Assembly (NCBI GenBank): GCA_943735955.1
Contig: OX030959.1
Coordinates: forward strand, 4,332,717 to 4,396,716
DNA: 64,000 bases
Direction of reading: 5' to 3'
Origin: Piscicola geometra
Lineage: Eukaryota; Annelida; Clitellata; Hirudinida; Piscicolidae
Position numbers and translations under genes: made by a program. The notes beneath the pieces were generated by a model, which saw nothing but the letters and a program-made list of their open reading frames with translations, did not search any database and had not been told where the DNA came from. Shown here piece by piece: positions 22,901 through 35,037 of the stretch (the stretch's first letter is position 1; the number at the start of each line of letters is the position of its first letter).

Positions 22901-24703
22901 TCATCATCATCGTCATCATCATCATCACTCACTCATTGACTGTCTTTTGATGGGCTTGCACACTGTTCGAGTACTGTTTTATAAGCTTCTGTTCGTACTG
23001 AAGATGCTTGCTGTCATGATAATGATGACGATAATTATGTATATATATATATATATGTATGTATGGAAAGCTAATATAAATTTTGTTTACATTTAATTTA
23101 ATTTTCGTTTTAATTATTTTTGTGATTACTGACTATATTAATCAATATTTCTGTAATTTTTGTTTGGGTGGCCAAACAAGTGTATACCTCGGGTCTCCTA
23201 GTAATTAACCAGGTTAATTTGCTGAATAAAATCATTTTTGAAAAATAAAAAAAAGTATAAAAAAACAATAAATATAAAAAAAATAAGAACAAAAACTAGA
23301 AAAAAAATATTAACAATAAAATACAAGTTTAATCATTAATATTATTATTATTGATGTTGTTATGCTGGAGCGAACCCTTGTTGGATGTCCTCTTTAGAGA
23401 AGGAAGCAGCCTCATCGCCCAGGTCGTGCAGGTACATGCAGTCCTGATGATGATGGTGATGATGATGAAGATGATGATGATTATGATGATCGCCAAATCG
23501 CACCACTTCAAGCCTTCACTCCACCAAACCACTCTAACCTTTGACCCCACTTTCCTGCATCTGCCATACACCCGACTAAACCAGCCACTCTTTTTCAAAC
23601 CCTCTCCCCCTTCAACAATACACCCCCCCCCCCGAACAAACCAAATCAATACACACCAACCCTCTCCCCACCACGAACCCTCTCCACCACGAACCCTCCC
23701 CCCACCACGAACCCTCCCCCACCACAAACCCTCCCCCACCACGAACCCTCTCCCCACCACGAACCCTCGCCCACCACGAACCCTCCCCCCACCACGAACC
23801 CTCCCCCACCACGAACCCTCCCCCACCACGAACCCTCCCCCACCACGAACCCTCCCCCCACCACGAACCCTCCCCCCACCACGAACCCTCCCCCCACCAC
23901 GAACCCTCCCCCCACCACGAACCCTCCCCCCACCACGAACCCTCCCCCACCACGAACCCTCCCCCCACCACAAACCCTCCCCCACCACGAACCCTCCCCC
24001 ACCACGAACCCTCCCCACCACGAACCCTCCCCCACCACGAACCCTCCCCACCACGAACCCTCCCCCACCACGAACCCTCTCCCCACCACGAACCCTCTCC
24101 CACCACGAACCCTCCCCCACCACGAACCCTCTTCCCACCACGAACCCTCCCCACCACGAACCCTCCCCACCACGAACCCTCCCCCACCACGAACCCTCTC
24201 CCCACCACGAACCCTCCCCCACCACGAACCCTCTCCCCACCACGAACCCTCCCCCCACCACGAACCGCCTTGGAGCAGAGAGCGCCCTTGAGGAACTGCG
24301 AGCAGTACTTGGTGGTGCCGAGAGAGGCTTTGAGGTTGCGGTGGTCGATGTGGAGGTTGTTGACCGCCAAGATGGCGTGGTAGGCATCCTCTGGTCGTAC
24401 GTACGTCACGTACGCACTGGCGCTCGGACCCTGTGTGCGGGGTTTGTGTGTGTATGTGTGGAGAAGATTTTGTCAGCGTGTGTGTGTGTGTTCGTGTATT
24501 TGTGTGTGTGTGTGTGTGTGTGTTCGTGTATTTGTGTGTGTGTCAGTGGGTTTTTGTGCGAGTGGGTAGGCGGATGTGTGTTTGTGTGCGAGTCTGTGGT
24601 GAAGGTGTGTAAGAACAAAACCTAAAAGCAATAACAATAATAATATTAACAACAAAAATATCAACGAAAAAGCAATAATTAACAACAACAAAACACACAC
24701 ACC

Positions 24704-24778
<75 letters not shown>

Positions 24779-26370
24779 ACACACACACACCCACACACAC
24801 ACCTGAGAGCCGACATAGGAGGTGCTCTGGTTGACGACGACCTTGTGGATGCGACCGAACTTGCCGAAGTACTCCTGCCGCTTGAGCACCTCGGCGTCTG
24901 CCAGCCTCTGTGACAGCCCCACCACGAAGACCAGGTTCCTCTGTACTACCCTGTGGCAGTCGGTTGAAGAGCGTGGTGGTGGGTGGGTGGTGGTGGGTAG
25001 ATAGTGTGGTCGGTGGTGGGGGAAGACTGTGGTTGGCTTGATTGAGTTGTGTGGTGCGGGTGCTTTTATGTGAAGTCATCAAGAAATATTGATGATCAAC
25101 ATGTGATTCCGTGCCATAGAGCAAACGATTTTCAAGTTGATCAAGCGCCATCTGCCTTCTCTTACTGAAAACGTCTCGATGCTCACCAACCAGGCTCAAC
25201 CATCCATCCACTTCCTACCAGCCACCAACCATCCCTCCACTCCCCTCCAACCTGACAACGACTGCTTGCCAACCAGACTACCCTCGCCCATCCCCCCACC
25301 ACCACCAACCAACCAACCAACCAACCACCGACCGAACATTGGTGAGGTGTTTACGGTTCTCGGAGGACTTTTGCCTGCGACTCACCTCCTTCTGTCGCCT
25401 GTCCTTCTTTATGTTGTGGACCCTGCAGTCGGGGTGGTAGTGACTCACCTTTAGTGGGCTTTACCATTCCTCAATTTATTTATTTTATTATTGATTTATT
25501 TAGTATCTTTCATTATTTTATTTTATAAAATTAAAAACGTATTTAACTTTAATTGGATTTATTTATATATAACTTTTGTGTTTAGTCATACCAAAATGAC
25601 TAACTCATCTTCGGACAGTGGTTTGAACTGGACAGGGTCTTCTGGGTAAGACTGCAATGGTGAAGAACTGATTAAAGAAATGTTCTTATTTGAAGGTAAT
25701 TAAACACATTAAAGTATACATAATTACAATAATAATATTATAATTAGATTCTTTGTGTGTAATCATCATTATAATTATAACTAAAATCAGTATTATTTTG
25801 TATTCAAATCCTCATTGTAATTATTATAGGCCTCAAATTCAATAGACAAGGAGCACCATGAGCGAAATGCCATTTTGGAATCACCTTGCGACAGCCCGGA
25901 CACAAGCCCGTCTCGTTTGTTCGGATCCTGTGCCAACAAAACCTGCATATCTGTGGGTGTTTTTATGTGTGTTTGTGTGTGTGTTGCAGTTGACATAAAC
26001 ACATATTCTCAATACTGTACAGATAATACAGTAAAGGTAAAGGTGTGTGTGTGTGTGTTTAGGTGTTGTTGTTGTGTGTGTGTGTGTTTGTGTGTGGGTC
26101 CCTATATAGTGTTGATAATTATTTAGAAAAAGCGACCTGGTATCTGCAAGTGCAAGGTAGAAAGTTGAGGTCGTCCAGCTCGAATGCTTCCATACACAGT
26201 GGACACTGTGGGTGTGGTGACATGGTTAGATAAATGAATAAAGTGAAAATAGGCCAATTTCAGTGTAGAATATTTGATTTAAATATGATGTTAAAAAAGC
26301 ACAATTGAGTAAAAAGTATAAACTTAAGATGCCAGCTTACCTCAGGAAAGTCATCTTGGTGAGATATCAT
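19476..26370 (-). CDS. CNOT4: CNOT4, RING/RRM ubiquitin ligase of the CCR4-NOT complex
   Basis: Confident exons in transcript order: 26341-26370, 26137-26205, 25885-25950, 25601-25651, 25386-25448 (acceptor less sure), 25127-25160, 24803-24945, 24266-24430, 23376-23443, 22933-23010, 22535-22866, 21973-22041. Phases agree. The C4C4 RING is CPLCMEAFELDDLNF...PCTC..CRFCWHRI...LCPGCRK. The RRM runs LVFVVGLSQRLADAEVLKR to NLKASLGTTKYC, followed by a CCCH finger (C-x8-C-x4-C-x3-H). Exon 22535-22866 is poly-Asn/Asp. Exon 21973-22041 reads GFDPWDISSKGLADLIETEK, as in vertebrate CNOT4. The C-terminal tail is divergent: probable coding at about 20270-20400 (HNLSWIQLH) and a final exon at about 19476-19648 ending EHHQLPAL. 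The protein acts in mRNA deadenylation and co-translational quality control. Borders of the tail exons are uncertain. Confidence 0.93.
19828..20265. repeat. (ACT)n/(ACC)n trinucleotide array
   Basis: Uninterrupted ACT/ATT triplets at 19828-19920 continue as mixed ACC/ACA/ACT triplets. They lie between 3' exons of CNOT4. On the sense strand the tract is GTG/GTT/AGT-rich. The poly-Val and poly-Leu open frames here are artefacts. Confidence 0.95.
20905..21850. repeat. 45-bp minisatellite (GAT-based), CNOT4 intron
   Basis: About 20 copies of a 45-bp unit made of GAT triplets punctuated by CATGGACAT and GACGATGACCCT. Five reading frames stay open for over 300 codons because the unit is a multiple of three and stop-poor. 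It lies between CNOT4 exon 21973-22041 and the 3' exons. Confidence 0.95.
23655..24265. repeat. 17-18 bp minisatellite seeded by the CNOT4 intron 7 donor
   Basis: About 35 copies of CCCTCCCCCACCACGAA. On the sense strand the unit is GTTCGTGGTGGGGGAGG, and the first unit is itself the splice donor after exon 24266-24430 (AAGGCG/GTTCGTGG). Every copy therefore repeats the first bases of the intron. Confidence 0.95.
24436..24560. repeat. (TG)n tract; (CA)n on the sense strand near the CNOT4 intron 6 acceptor
   Basis: Interrupted TG dinucleotides end a few bases from the acceptor of exon 24266-24430. They are the complement of the tract at the other end of the same intron. Confidence 0.9.
24690..24802. 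repeat. (AC)n tract; (GT)n on the sense strand at the CNOT4 intron 6 donor
   Basis: AC dinucleotides run up to the donor of exon 24803-24945, which on the minus strand reads CAG/GTGTGTGTGTGGGTGTG. Confidence 0.95.
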
Positions 26371-28126
26371 TTTACACCTGGGTTGAAGTGGATACACTTT
26401 TTGAATAATTTCATGTGAAAAAGACATATAAACTTAAATTTCATCAATTCAAATATATAACAATTGCAGTTAGACTGATGAAATCCATTCATATTCAACA
26501 TTTGGGAATTTCAAGATTATACATTTATTTATCAGTGGTGAATGCTGAATACGTCAATACATATTCAGTTATGCATAAAAATAATGTTTAATATTATCTT
26601 TGGAATACTTCCATACGCAGAAATGTTAATGTTTCACTTTAATATTGTTAACCAATTTGACTTAATTTGACACAATTATGTCTTAACATACAAACAAATT
26701 TTGAAATACAAACCAATTTTTTTTACCAATTAAAAAATTCAAAATAACGGAGTTTGTTTTAAAGAATAATTGAATATTGGAATTTTGAAAACAATTTATT
26801 GAACTCGAAATTATGGCAAAGCGAATCAGCCGTCGGTGGTCAGTAATTAATGAGGTGCTGAATTGAGAAATATTCAAAAACTATTTGTAGTTTTATATGG
26901 CTCAAATGTTACTATAAAAAGTTGTAAAATAATTTCATTAATAATAGTTTTAAATAATTTCATTAATAATAGTTTTAAATAATTTCAATAATAATTGTTC
27001 AAATAGTTTAATTTATAATAGTTTTAAATAATTGCATAAAAAATAATTTGAATTTGTTAAATAAGATGTTTATATATTTAGGTTATAGGCGTTCAAAAAT
27101 GGCTTTTTTTGTGAAATATCCTAATTGCACATCGTAATAGATTGATTAAATAATAAATAAATAAATAAATTTGGAAATATTAATGACAAAATGTATAAAT
27201 GACGTCATATTAATATTTATAAGTTAATTATAACTATTAATAATTATCATAAAAACCAAAAGTATTAGGTTCAACTTACCATAGCAAAAAATGCCGCGTT
27301 GAATTATGAATAACTATTTTTGAATATTTAAAATGAAGAGACCCATAATTTTTATCCTTACTATTATTAATAGCGTGTATTTTCCATTCTAACTTGATAA
27401 GAGAATCCTCAAAAGCACTCTCGTTTTATTGATTATCTTATATTGAAACTAAATAGACTATCACAATTTTTAAATAACTTGACCTTATTTAAAATGTGAA
27501 TAGATCTTACTTCATTTCCCATAACTGAAGTTATTTTGTGAGAAAAAATGGTTTTAAAAATTTAACTGCAAGCGTTCGTAGAAATATTTTCAGATTGAGA
27601 GAATAAAATACATCAAAATAAGTCATTTTTCAGATTATTTATTTCTATGATTACGTTCAATGACGTAACTAATGCTCTTTCATCCCCCATCCATCCATCC
27701 ATCCAAGATAAAATCAACTTTTAATCACCCATTCATCCATCCAACCATCCATCCATCCAAACATCCATCCATCCATTCATCCATTTTTCCCCTCATACCT
27801 CTTCAACACTTATGACATTCTCTTCCTATTCCTCTATTTTACTTTATATTATTATTATTATTTCTAAACAATTTTTTTTTGATTCCCTCAAAAGAAGATT
27901 CAACAATTGTCAGCGTAAACTGATCGAAGTTTCCATGGGAGCGTGTCTCCAGCTGTATATAACGACGATTTTAAATACTCCAGAATATAAATAAATTTCC
28001 AATAAAATAGAATCCCGCAAGAAGGTTTAACAAGTCTCCAAGCACATCAACAACTAAAAAGACAAAAGCGTCATTGTTGTTTCTGTGACCTCACAACAAG
28101 TGTGCAACAACAACAACAACAACAAT
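26371..28126. other. Divergent AT-rich intergenic region, CNOT4 / PKD2
   Basis: No coding sequence is convincing. It holds a short tandem repeat at about 26930-27010 (three copies of a unit containing TTTAAATAATTTCATTAATA) and a CATCCATC tract at 27688-27785. Promoters of both flanking genes are expected here but not identifiable by eye. Confidence 0.6.
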
Positions 28127-28314
28127 ATGACATCATCAATTCCTGAAATCGTCGATCCCATGGATGAGGGTGAGGAGGGGGGGGAGGTCAAGACGCCCCC
28201 CAAGAAAAGTGGTTTCCTGAATTCCTTCAAGTTCGGGATGAGATGTGAGGAGACGTCGTGAATTACATCGAAAATCATTTTCCTTCATCGTTAATATGAT
28301 GGCGTTGCTTGCCA

Positions 28315-28359
<45 letters not shown>

Positions 28360-31300
28360 CACTATTATTAATATCTATATAAAAGATCGATTGAAGTTCA
28401 GTTTTGTTAGAACACAGCAACAACACACTAAGCCACCAAATCACCACCAAAACACATTAAGAATTACACCGTCCATCCATGGACTTCTTAATATAGTCTA
28501 TATTAAGAAAGTCCATAGTCCATCTCATCACTACCAAACACTAATAAAACGACAACATCAATCCATCCACCTCACCACCAAACTCATCCCATCCATAAGC
28601 CATCTGGGCAACGAAGCAGACGGAAGAGACGAAGGGCAACTTGGACCTGACCATCACCACCACCATCAGGGAGCTCTTCATCTACTGCCTCTTCCTACTG
28701 GTTTTGTGCATCAGTTAGTTGTAGTGGCTGTGGTGGGGTGTAGTGGTGGCTGGTCATTGTATGGTGAGGGTAGTAGTGGATATGGTGGTTGTTGTGGTGA
28801 TGGTGGTAGAAGTATTTATGTAAGTCTAATTAATCTTAGTGGAAGATGTCACATCAGCCGTGGCTCTAATAAAACTAACCCTTTTCCACCGATTTCAAAA
28901 ATGTAAAAGCTTTCAAAGGCACAAAGCACAAAGCTTCATTCTTTCTATAACAACTTCTTCCTTCCATCCACCACCACTCCAGTGTCCTTTGGTCCGACTA
29001 ACAGCAGCACGTACAACCTCAACAACGCCATGCGCAACCTCTTCCTCGATACGCCTGCAGACGCCAAAAACCCGCGCTCCAACTTCCTGAACCTGAACCT
29101 GCCCGAGGACTACTTTGTGGTAGGAGAGACTTTCGAATGTTTCGAACGTTTAAGACTTGAGACTTTCAATATGCATTTTATAGCTTTTTTTAAACTAAAA
29201 ACTGTTCATGAAACCACCAATTAATTCTTCAATTCAACTAACACTAAAGTTCTTGGAAAAAGTGCTGATCCCGAATCTTTACAGCGAGTGGGACAGTTAC
29301 CACGGGACTGACGTCGACAAGGAGGGAAGGGGCTTTCTCTTATACGAGAACCAACTGCAGGGGGTGCCCAGAGTGAAGCAGGTGAGGGTCAAGAACGACT
29401 CATGTCCCATTCCGGACGACTTCAGCTCTCAAATCAAGGTCTGCTACTCCGCCTACTCTGAGAAAAGCATGGAGACTGCCCCCTTTGGCCTCATCAACGG
29501 CACTGCGTACGTTTCTGCAAGGAGTTTATGAGGTTTTGGAATTTATTGTTCAACTGATTTTTCTACCAGCTAAGTTTGAACTTTGATTAATCGTTAGCTT
29601 AGTTTGAACCTACTTTTTCGTTTCTCGTTTTCACCCATCAATCCATTTACCTATCCACCACCATCTCATTCACGCCAGTTGGAGTCACAGCACCGAGAAA
29701 GATCTCAAGAGCAGCACAGTGAATGGACAAATATCCTCTTACGATGGGGGCGGTTACTATGTCGACCTGGGACCTGACGCAAACACTTCGCTGGCGATCG
29801 TTAAAGAGCTGAAGAAACACTTGTGGGTCGACCGAGCCACCAGGGCGATCTTCGTCGACTTCACCATCTACAACGCCAACCTCAATTACTTCTGCGTCGT
29901 CAAGTAGCTACCTTTGGCATCTGCATCTTTTCCAAGCTTTAAAAAACCTCTATAACAAACCATTACTTTACTAACACCACACAAACTTCTCTTATACCAC
30001 ACCACACCAGAAACGAACCACCTAAATTAGTATTGAAACTTGTTCGAAATACCACCCCATTAATAATATTCCTCCTCCAATTTGATTGCACTCTCACGCA
30101 GACTCATAGCAGAGTTTCCTGCAACGGGTGGCATTGTCCCCTCATCGATTCTCAGACCGGTCAAACTGATCCGCTACACCTCGACTAAAGACTACGTGGT
30201 ACTCGCCTGTGAAGTGGCTTTCTGCATCTTCATCCTGTACTATATCGTTGAAGAGATCCTCGAGGTGGTGGTGGTGCTGTTGAGGCTGTTGCTGTTTTTA
30301 ATGTTTTTGGTTATTAAGTTTTAGTTTTTCAATGTATTGGGTTATTTACTTATTTTTGTCGTTGCTCCTGTAATGCTTTAGTGATTTATCATAGTTAGAG
30401 TCAAACATAAAACAACCACAGATCAAGAAACATGGCTGTTCGTACTTCCGAGAGTTCTGGAACATCATCGACATCATCGTCATCGTCATCAGCATCCTCG
30501 TCATCGCCTTCAACGTTTACTCGTTCCTGGAAGTGAAGCTGCTCCTGGTGCGCATCCTGGAAAATCCATACAGCTACATCGACTTTGACTTCATCAGCTA
30601 CTGGCTGGTCATCTTCAGTGCAGCACTCTCCATCAATTGCTTCCTTTCGTGGATCAAGGTTCGTGGTGGTGGTGGTGGTGGAGAAGGATTCTGTGGTAGA
30701 AGGAGGATCGGGATGGATGGTGGAAACGAAACCAACTCATCAACCCTCCACCGCCCTCACCAGATCTTCAAGTACATCAGCTTCAACAAGACGATGACTC
30801 AGCTTTCTTCCACTCTGGGAGCCAGCTCGAAGGACCTTAGCGGATTTGCCATCATGTTCTTCATCATTTTCCTTGCATTCGCTCAACTGGGCTACATAAT
30901 GTTTGGAACACAAGATGGCGATTTCAACACCTACTCTAGCTCCATGTTGGTGCTCTTGTCGCGTTAGAGATATGCTTTGTCGACTTTGTTGAAATGAGGG
31001 TTACTTGGTTGTTCGAGGTTTAAAAAATAGAAAAAATATTCTATTAAAAAATTACTTATCAACATCTTCAATTCCATCACCACAGCTTCACCCTCTTCCG
31101 TCTCATCTTGGGAGACTTTGATTTCCAATCGCTGCAGCAGGCGAACAGGGTGCTGGGACCTGCCTACTTCATCTTGTACGTCTTCTTCGTCTTCTTCGTC
31201 CTCCTCAACATGTTCATCGCCATCATCAATGACACTTACGTCGAAGTGAAGGCAGAACTGGCCGAGAAGGCTAATGAGATTGAGTTTTCAGATTTTCTCA

Positions 31301-32378
31301 AGAAGGTTCTTATGGAGATGTTATTTTCGTGCTTTTGATGTTTCAAGGGTTAGATTATTTTTCTGAGATGGTTGATTCAATGGGTTCAAACATTTTGCAA
31401 GAAATTCATTGGTGTCTGGCACTTTATTTTCTGCTAAATGTTTGAGCCTATTTACAAATTTGCCTGCAAACACCCTTCCAGAGAGCAACCAACGTGATGG
31501 ACAAGTTCAATGCAAGGAAGAATGTTGGCAAAAAGGATGGAGTGTAAGATGTGTTCCTTTGGTTCAGCTTTTAGTTTTTTTCATACTTGGTTTCACTTTT
31601 GAATAGTTCTGAGTCGTTTTTACTCGTGTAAGTTGTGTCCCTTTGATTCAACTTTTCTAGTTGTTTTTTTTCAATTTGAAGAGTTTTCATTCACTATCAC
31701 TCATGTCACTGGCAACCCTTGTTACAGAGATGTTGACCTCGAGGTAGCAAGCATCAGCAACCAGAGTTTCCATGAAGGAAAAAAAGATGGAAAAAAGGAT
31801 GAAGAAGGATACGAAAGTGGAGAGGAAGGAGGAGAGAAGAAAGATGAAGAAAAGGAAAAGGAAGATGAGTTGGTGAAGATGAGGGAGAGAGTGAGAAAAA
31901 TGGAGGGTTTCACAGGGACACTTCTCTACAAGATGGACTGTTTCCTGGGAGAGTTGGAGTCGATGGAGCGCTGCAAGGAGGTCAGGGTGAGGCAGTTGTG
32001 CAAGCTGGTGGACAAGATTGTCGAGGTTAGTGGCTGGTTGGTTTCGTTTGTGGATTGGGCTGTTAGATGGTGTGGGTGTTGTTCGTGAGTTGTGTTGATA
32101 GTTGATGGCTGGTGTTGTTAGTTGTTTGTGTTGTTAACTGGTGGCTGGTGTTTGAGTGGATTGGCTGCTAGATGGTTGTGGTTGATTCATCGTACAATCC
32201 TCGCCATTGATAGCACCGCAAGTATCTGAGATAAATTGTCTTTCTCATGCTGTGAACTGTCTCACCACAGCAAAATGAACAGGGAGGCAGGGATCAAGTG
32301 GAGAAGCAGATGGAAAAGGGAATGAAGGAAGAGCATGAAAGGTGGAAGAGAGACTGTTTCTTGCAGATCGACCTCTGA
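28127..32378 (+). CDS. PKD2: Polycystin-2 (TRPP2-type cation channel)
   Basis: Twelve exons: 28127-28244, 28600-28713, 28983-29119, 29250-29506, 29679-29903, 30102-30264, 30422-30658, 30764-30945, 31086-31305, 31482-31543, 31728-32025, 32271-32378. Phases join exactly to give 706 residues. S1 follows [16 protein letters not shown]. The large extracellular TOP domain contains [14 protein letters not shown] sequence, [30 protein letters not shown] and [19 protein letters not shown]2-S6 follow, with the selectivity-filter region [10 protein letters not shown] and the S6 end [17 protein letters not shown]. The C-terminal coiled-coil region is kept ([27 protein letters not shown]), but no EF-hand loop is present. 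The protein would be a ciliary/ER calcium-permeable channel. It is shorter than human PKD2 (968) because the N-terminus and EF-hand linker are reduced. Confidence 0.96.
28315..28372. repeat. (ATT)n microsatellite, PKD2 intron 1
   Basis: About 17 ATT triplets in the first PKD2 intron. Confidence 0.95.
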
Positions 32379-32656
32379 AATTTTAGATTTTCTTCAACAG
32401 TCTGATGCAAGATGCAGCTGAGTGTTTTTGTGTTTGAATTGATCGATATCAAAAGACGTTGATGTGTTTTGAAGGGAAGTTTTTGACATAGCTCTCGTTC
32501 CGAATGGCACTGATGTAACTTTGACACTGCTTGAAAACCAGACACAATTTAGTGAAATCCCATTCATTGTTGTTACTCAGTAGCCAGTCTTCTGAGACTG
32601 TTTAGTTGCAAAAAACATTGTTTTTTCTTCAGAGAATCTTTCACTGTTGAATATCG

Positions 32657-32662
32657 AATAAA
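32657..32662 (+). terminator. Poly(A) signal AATAAA, PKD2
   Basis: First canonical signal downstream of the PKD2 stop, 279 bases away and about 210 bases before the cystatin start codon. The interval 32379-32872 holds nothing else recognisable. Confidence 0.6.
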
Positions 32663-32872
32663 TTGTACGTTTCTCGTCTACTTATTCATAATCGATTCAG
32701 CAGACGACAACTAACACATGATTTTCTAGAAACATTCTCGAACTTGTTTCATAAGTATATAAAGTTTTTCTCAATTTTTAAGAGTTGAATGGTCATCAGC
32801 ATTTGTACTTTAGTATTTTTGTTGAATGGACTTGCAACTTGAATACACACACTTCATCTCAAATTATATTCT

Positions 32873-33629
32873 ATGGAAGTAATAAAAGTTAGTTTTTTTC
32901 TTTTTTGTGTGTTGGCGAGCGACAGTTGGGCCAAAACGGTTTGGTACGAGGTGAACCCAAAGGCCTCACACGCCATTGAAGCGGCCAAGCAGGCCCTCAA
33001 ACTCTACGATGACAAATGGACTGAGGGACTCGCTCAACGCATCACGAAGATCGCGTACGTTGAGCTGAACGTAGGTGGTGCTGTGAAATCAAAATCACTG
33101 TTTCAAGCTTTTTGTGCTAACGCTTACCAGCAGTAACGTGCTTTTCAGATAATTCACCTATTGAGTAACACTGCGTCGCTGCGTGCGTTTCTGAGTTGAT
33201 TGAAATATAGCACTTTGTGGTGGTGACGTCACTGACAGACGGATGACGGCTTCCTGTACAACATGGACCTGGTGGTTGGTCTGTTGGGCTGCAGTGAGGA
33301 GGAGTTCAAGAAAAAGTTGTGCTCTAGCGAGCCCGTTGAGGTGACGTCTTTTATCTAATGATATTCCAGTTTTTAAAATCATTTAAGCTTAAGTTTCTAT
33401 TTAGTTTTCTCCATTTTAATTAAGTTTCAGTTACTAGAATATCACTATGTTTTTCTATGAGCCCGTGAAAGTGCAAAATGCAAAGATTGCAAACTAAAAG
33501 TCATCCACTTTTTTCCAGACCACTCACTGCTACTTCCAGCTGTACCTGGCCTCGAGGAAGGGAAAGGGCAAGCTCTACAGCCACACGTGCAACTGGCTCA
33601 ATGGCGAGGACAAAGAGTACTCGAAATGA
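32873..33629 (+). CDS. Cystatin-fold secreted protein lacking the QxVxG loop
   Basis: Three exons, 32873-33070, 33239-33340 and 33519-33629, give 136 residues. A hydrophobic signal peptide (VSFFLFCVLASDSWA) is followed by ASHAIEAAKQALKLYDDK, matching the cystatin alpha-helix. The second exon aligns with exon 2 of the clear cystatin at 34506-35037 (DLVVGLLGCSEEE against DVGLLDCTEEQ). Where that gene reads QVVAG, this one reads LNTDDG across the exon junction, so the papain-binding first hairpin loop is altered. C-terminal cysteines (LCSS, THCYF, HTCNW) could form disulfides. It may inhibit other proteases or none. Membership in the fold is inferred from paralogy; inhibitory function is doubtful. 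Confidence 0.8.
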
Positions 33630-34505
33630 AGGGCAACTCGATCTATTCTTGAATCCAAGTACTAACCTGCTTATAGAATTAGAATATATTAGATGGAGTA
33701 GTGTGACGGTTGGGTTACTAAATGACTTATAAATTATATTTTTGATTATTAAAAAAAGAGTTTGATTTCTTAAATCCTAGAGTGAATATGACAAAGTCTG
33801 TTCATACTTTTTTTATCAACTACTTATAGTCAATTTGTTGTCAAGAACTATTTCAATTTTGTTTCGAATTTAAAAAAAGTTTATTAATGCGTTATATTGT
33901 ACTAATACTAAAACTATGTGTGCTATAAGAACCTGATCAAGATATGCTGACAAAGTTCTAACCTCCTGTCAACAACATCTCATGATTTAATGAGGACTTT
34001 AAGAAAGTTCAATGTGCTGCATTTGTGTGTGTGTGCTTGTGTGTGTTTTGTGTGTATTAGGATGTGATTTATAGAAATATTAGAGTTGAATCTTTTATTT
34101 TTTGCATACATGGAAATTTGATGATTATAATATCTAAAAGATCGAAAGATTATATACCTTGATTGAACTATTACGTTGAAAAATAATTCAATAAAATTGT
34201 CAAAATATTAAAGTAGAATTTTACTCCATTACCCAATATTATCATTCCATTTTATTAAAGGTCATTGAATATGTTAAATTATGCAATGTTAAAAAGTATA
34301 TTTTAAAATGTTATATTAATTCAAAAATGCAAAAGTTAATACCTTTGGGCTATTTTGAGTTAATTATCATATAAATGACTTGGCAAATTTCAAAATAAAG
34401 ACTACTATAATAAAAATAATTAAGCATTAAAAATCTCAAAATATCATTTCAGTCATTTTACTGTATAATAGGTTGCAAAGTCCCTGCAATATATAATCTT
34501 GTGTT
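33630..34505. other. Intergenic region between convergent cystatins
   Basis: AT-rich sequence with a short GT-rich patch at 34021-34060. I see no coding sequence or repeat family. Confidence 0.6.
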
Positions 34506-35037
34506 TTACTGAGTAGTATGTGGGATAAACTCACCACAGGTTGATTCGACCAGCTGATATTCATCTTGCAGGCTACGGAACACCTTGAATGTGCACTCTC
34601 CCTTCTTGGTGAAGTGGCAGCTGTTCTCTGGCTCTTTGGTCTGCTCTTCAGTGCAGTCCAGGAGACCAACGTCTATCACCAACTTGTAGTTTCGACCAGC
34701 CACCACCTGTGAAACATTTTGATAACCTTTAAATGAATAGCACTTGAAATTTAAATTATAAATGTAAGTCACTCAATTCATATTTTAAAAACATTAGAAA
34801 CTTAATAAATGCCATTAAATTATTAAATGCAAATGGTCAAAGACGTACTTGTACTTCTGCTGACTTTATGGTCAAGAGTTTCTGCGCAAGGCCGTCGGTG
34901 TTCGAATCGTCGAACATGACCAACGCCTTCTCGCCAAGAGCATGCATTTCATCATTTATTTCGGCAGGATGAAATCCTCCGAGTAGGCGAGAAGCACAGG
35001 CGACTCCCAGCACCGCCAAAAAAAAGATTTTCAACAT
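34506..35037 (-). CDS. Secreted type-2 cystatin (cysteine protease inhibitor)
   Basis: Two exons, 34849-35037 and 34506-34706, phase 0, give 129 residues. A signal peptide (MLKIFFLAVLGVACA) leads into RLLGGFHPAEIN, the conserved N-terminal glycine region. The helix is followed by AEVQ/VVAGRNYKLVIDVGLL, with the QxVxG papain-binding loop split by the intron, as in many animal cystatins. Two disulfide-type cysteine pairs fit LLDCTEE, NSCHF, GECTFKVFRS and ESTCG. No proline-tryptophan (PW) second loop is evident. A donor-like TGTG/GTGAGT near the end leaves open a further 3' exon in place of the last eight residues. Expected to be a secreted inhibitor of papain-like cathepsins. Tail to tail with a paralogue. 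Confidence 0.92.
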
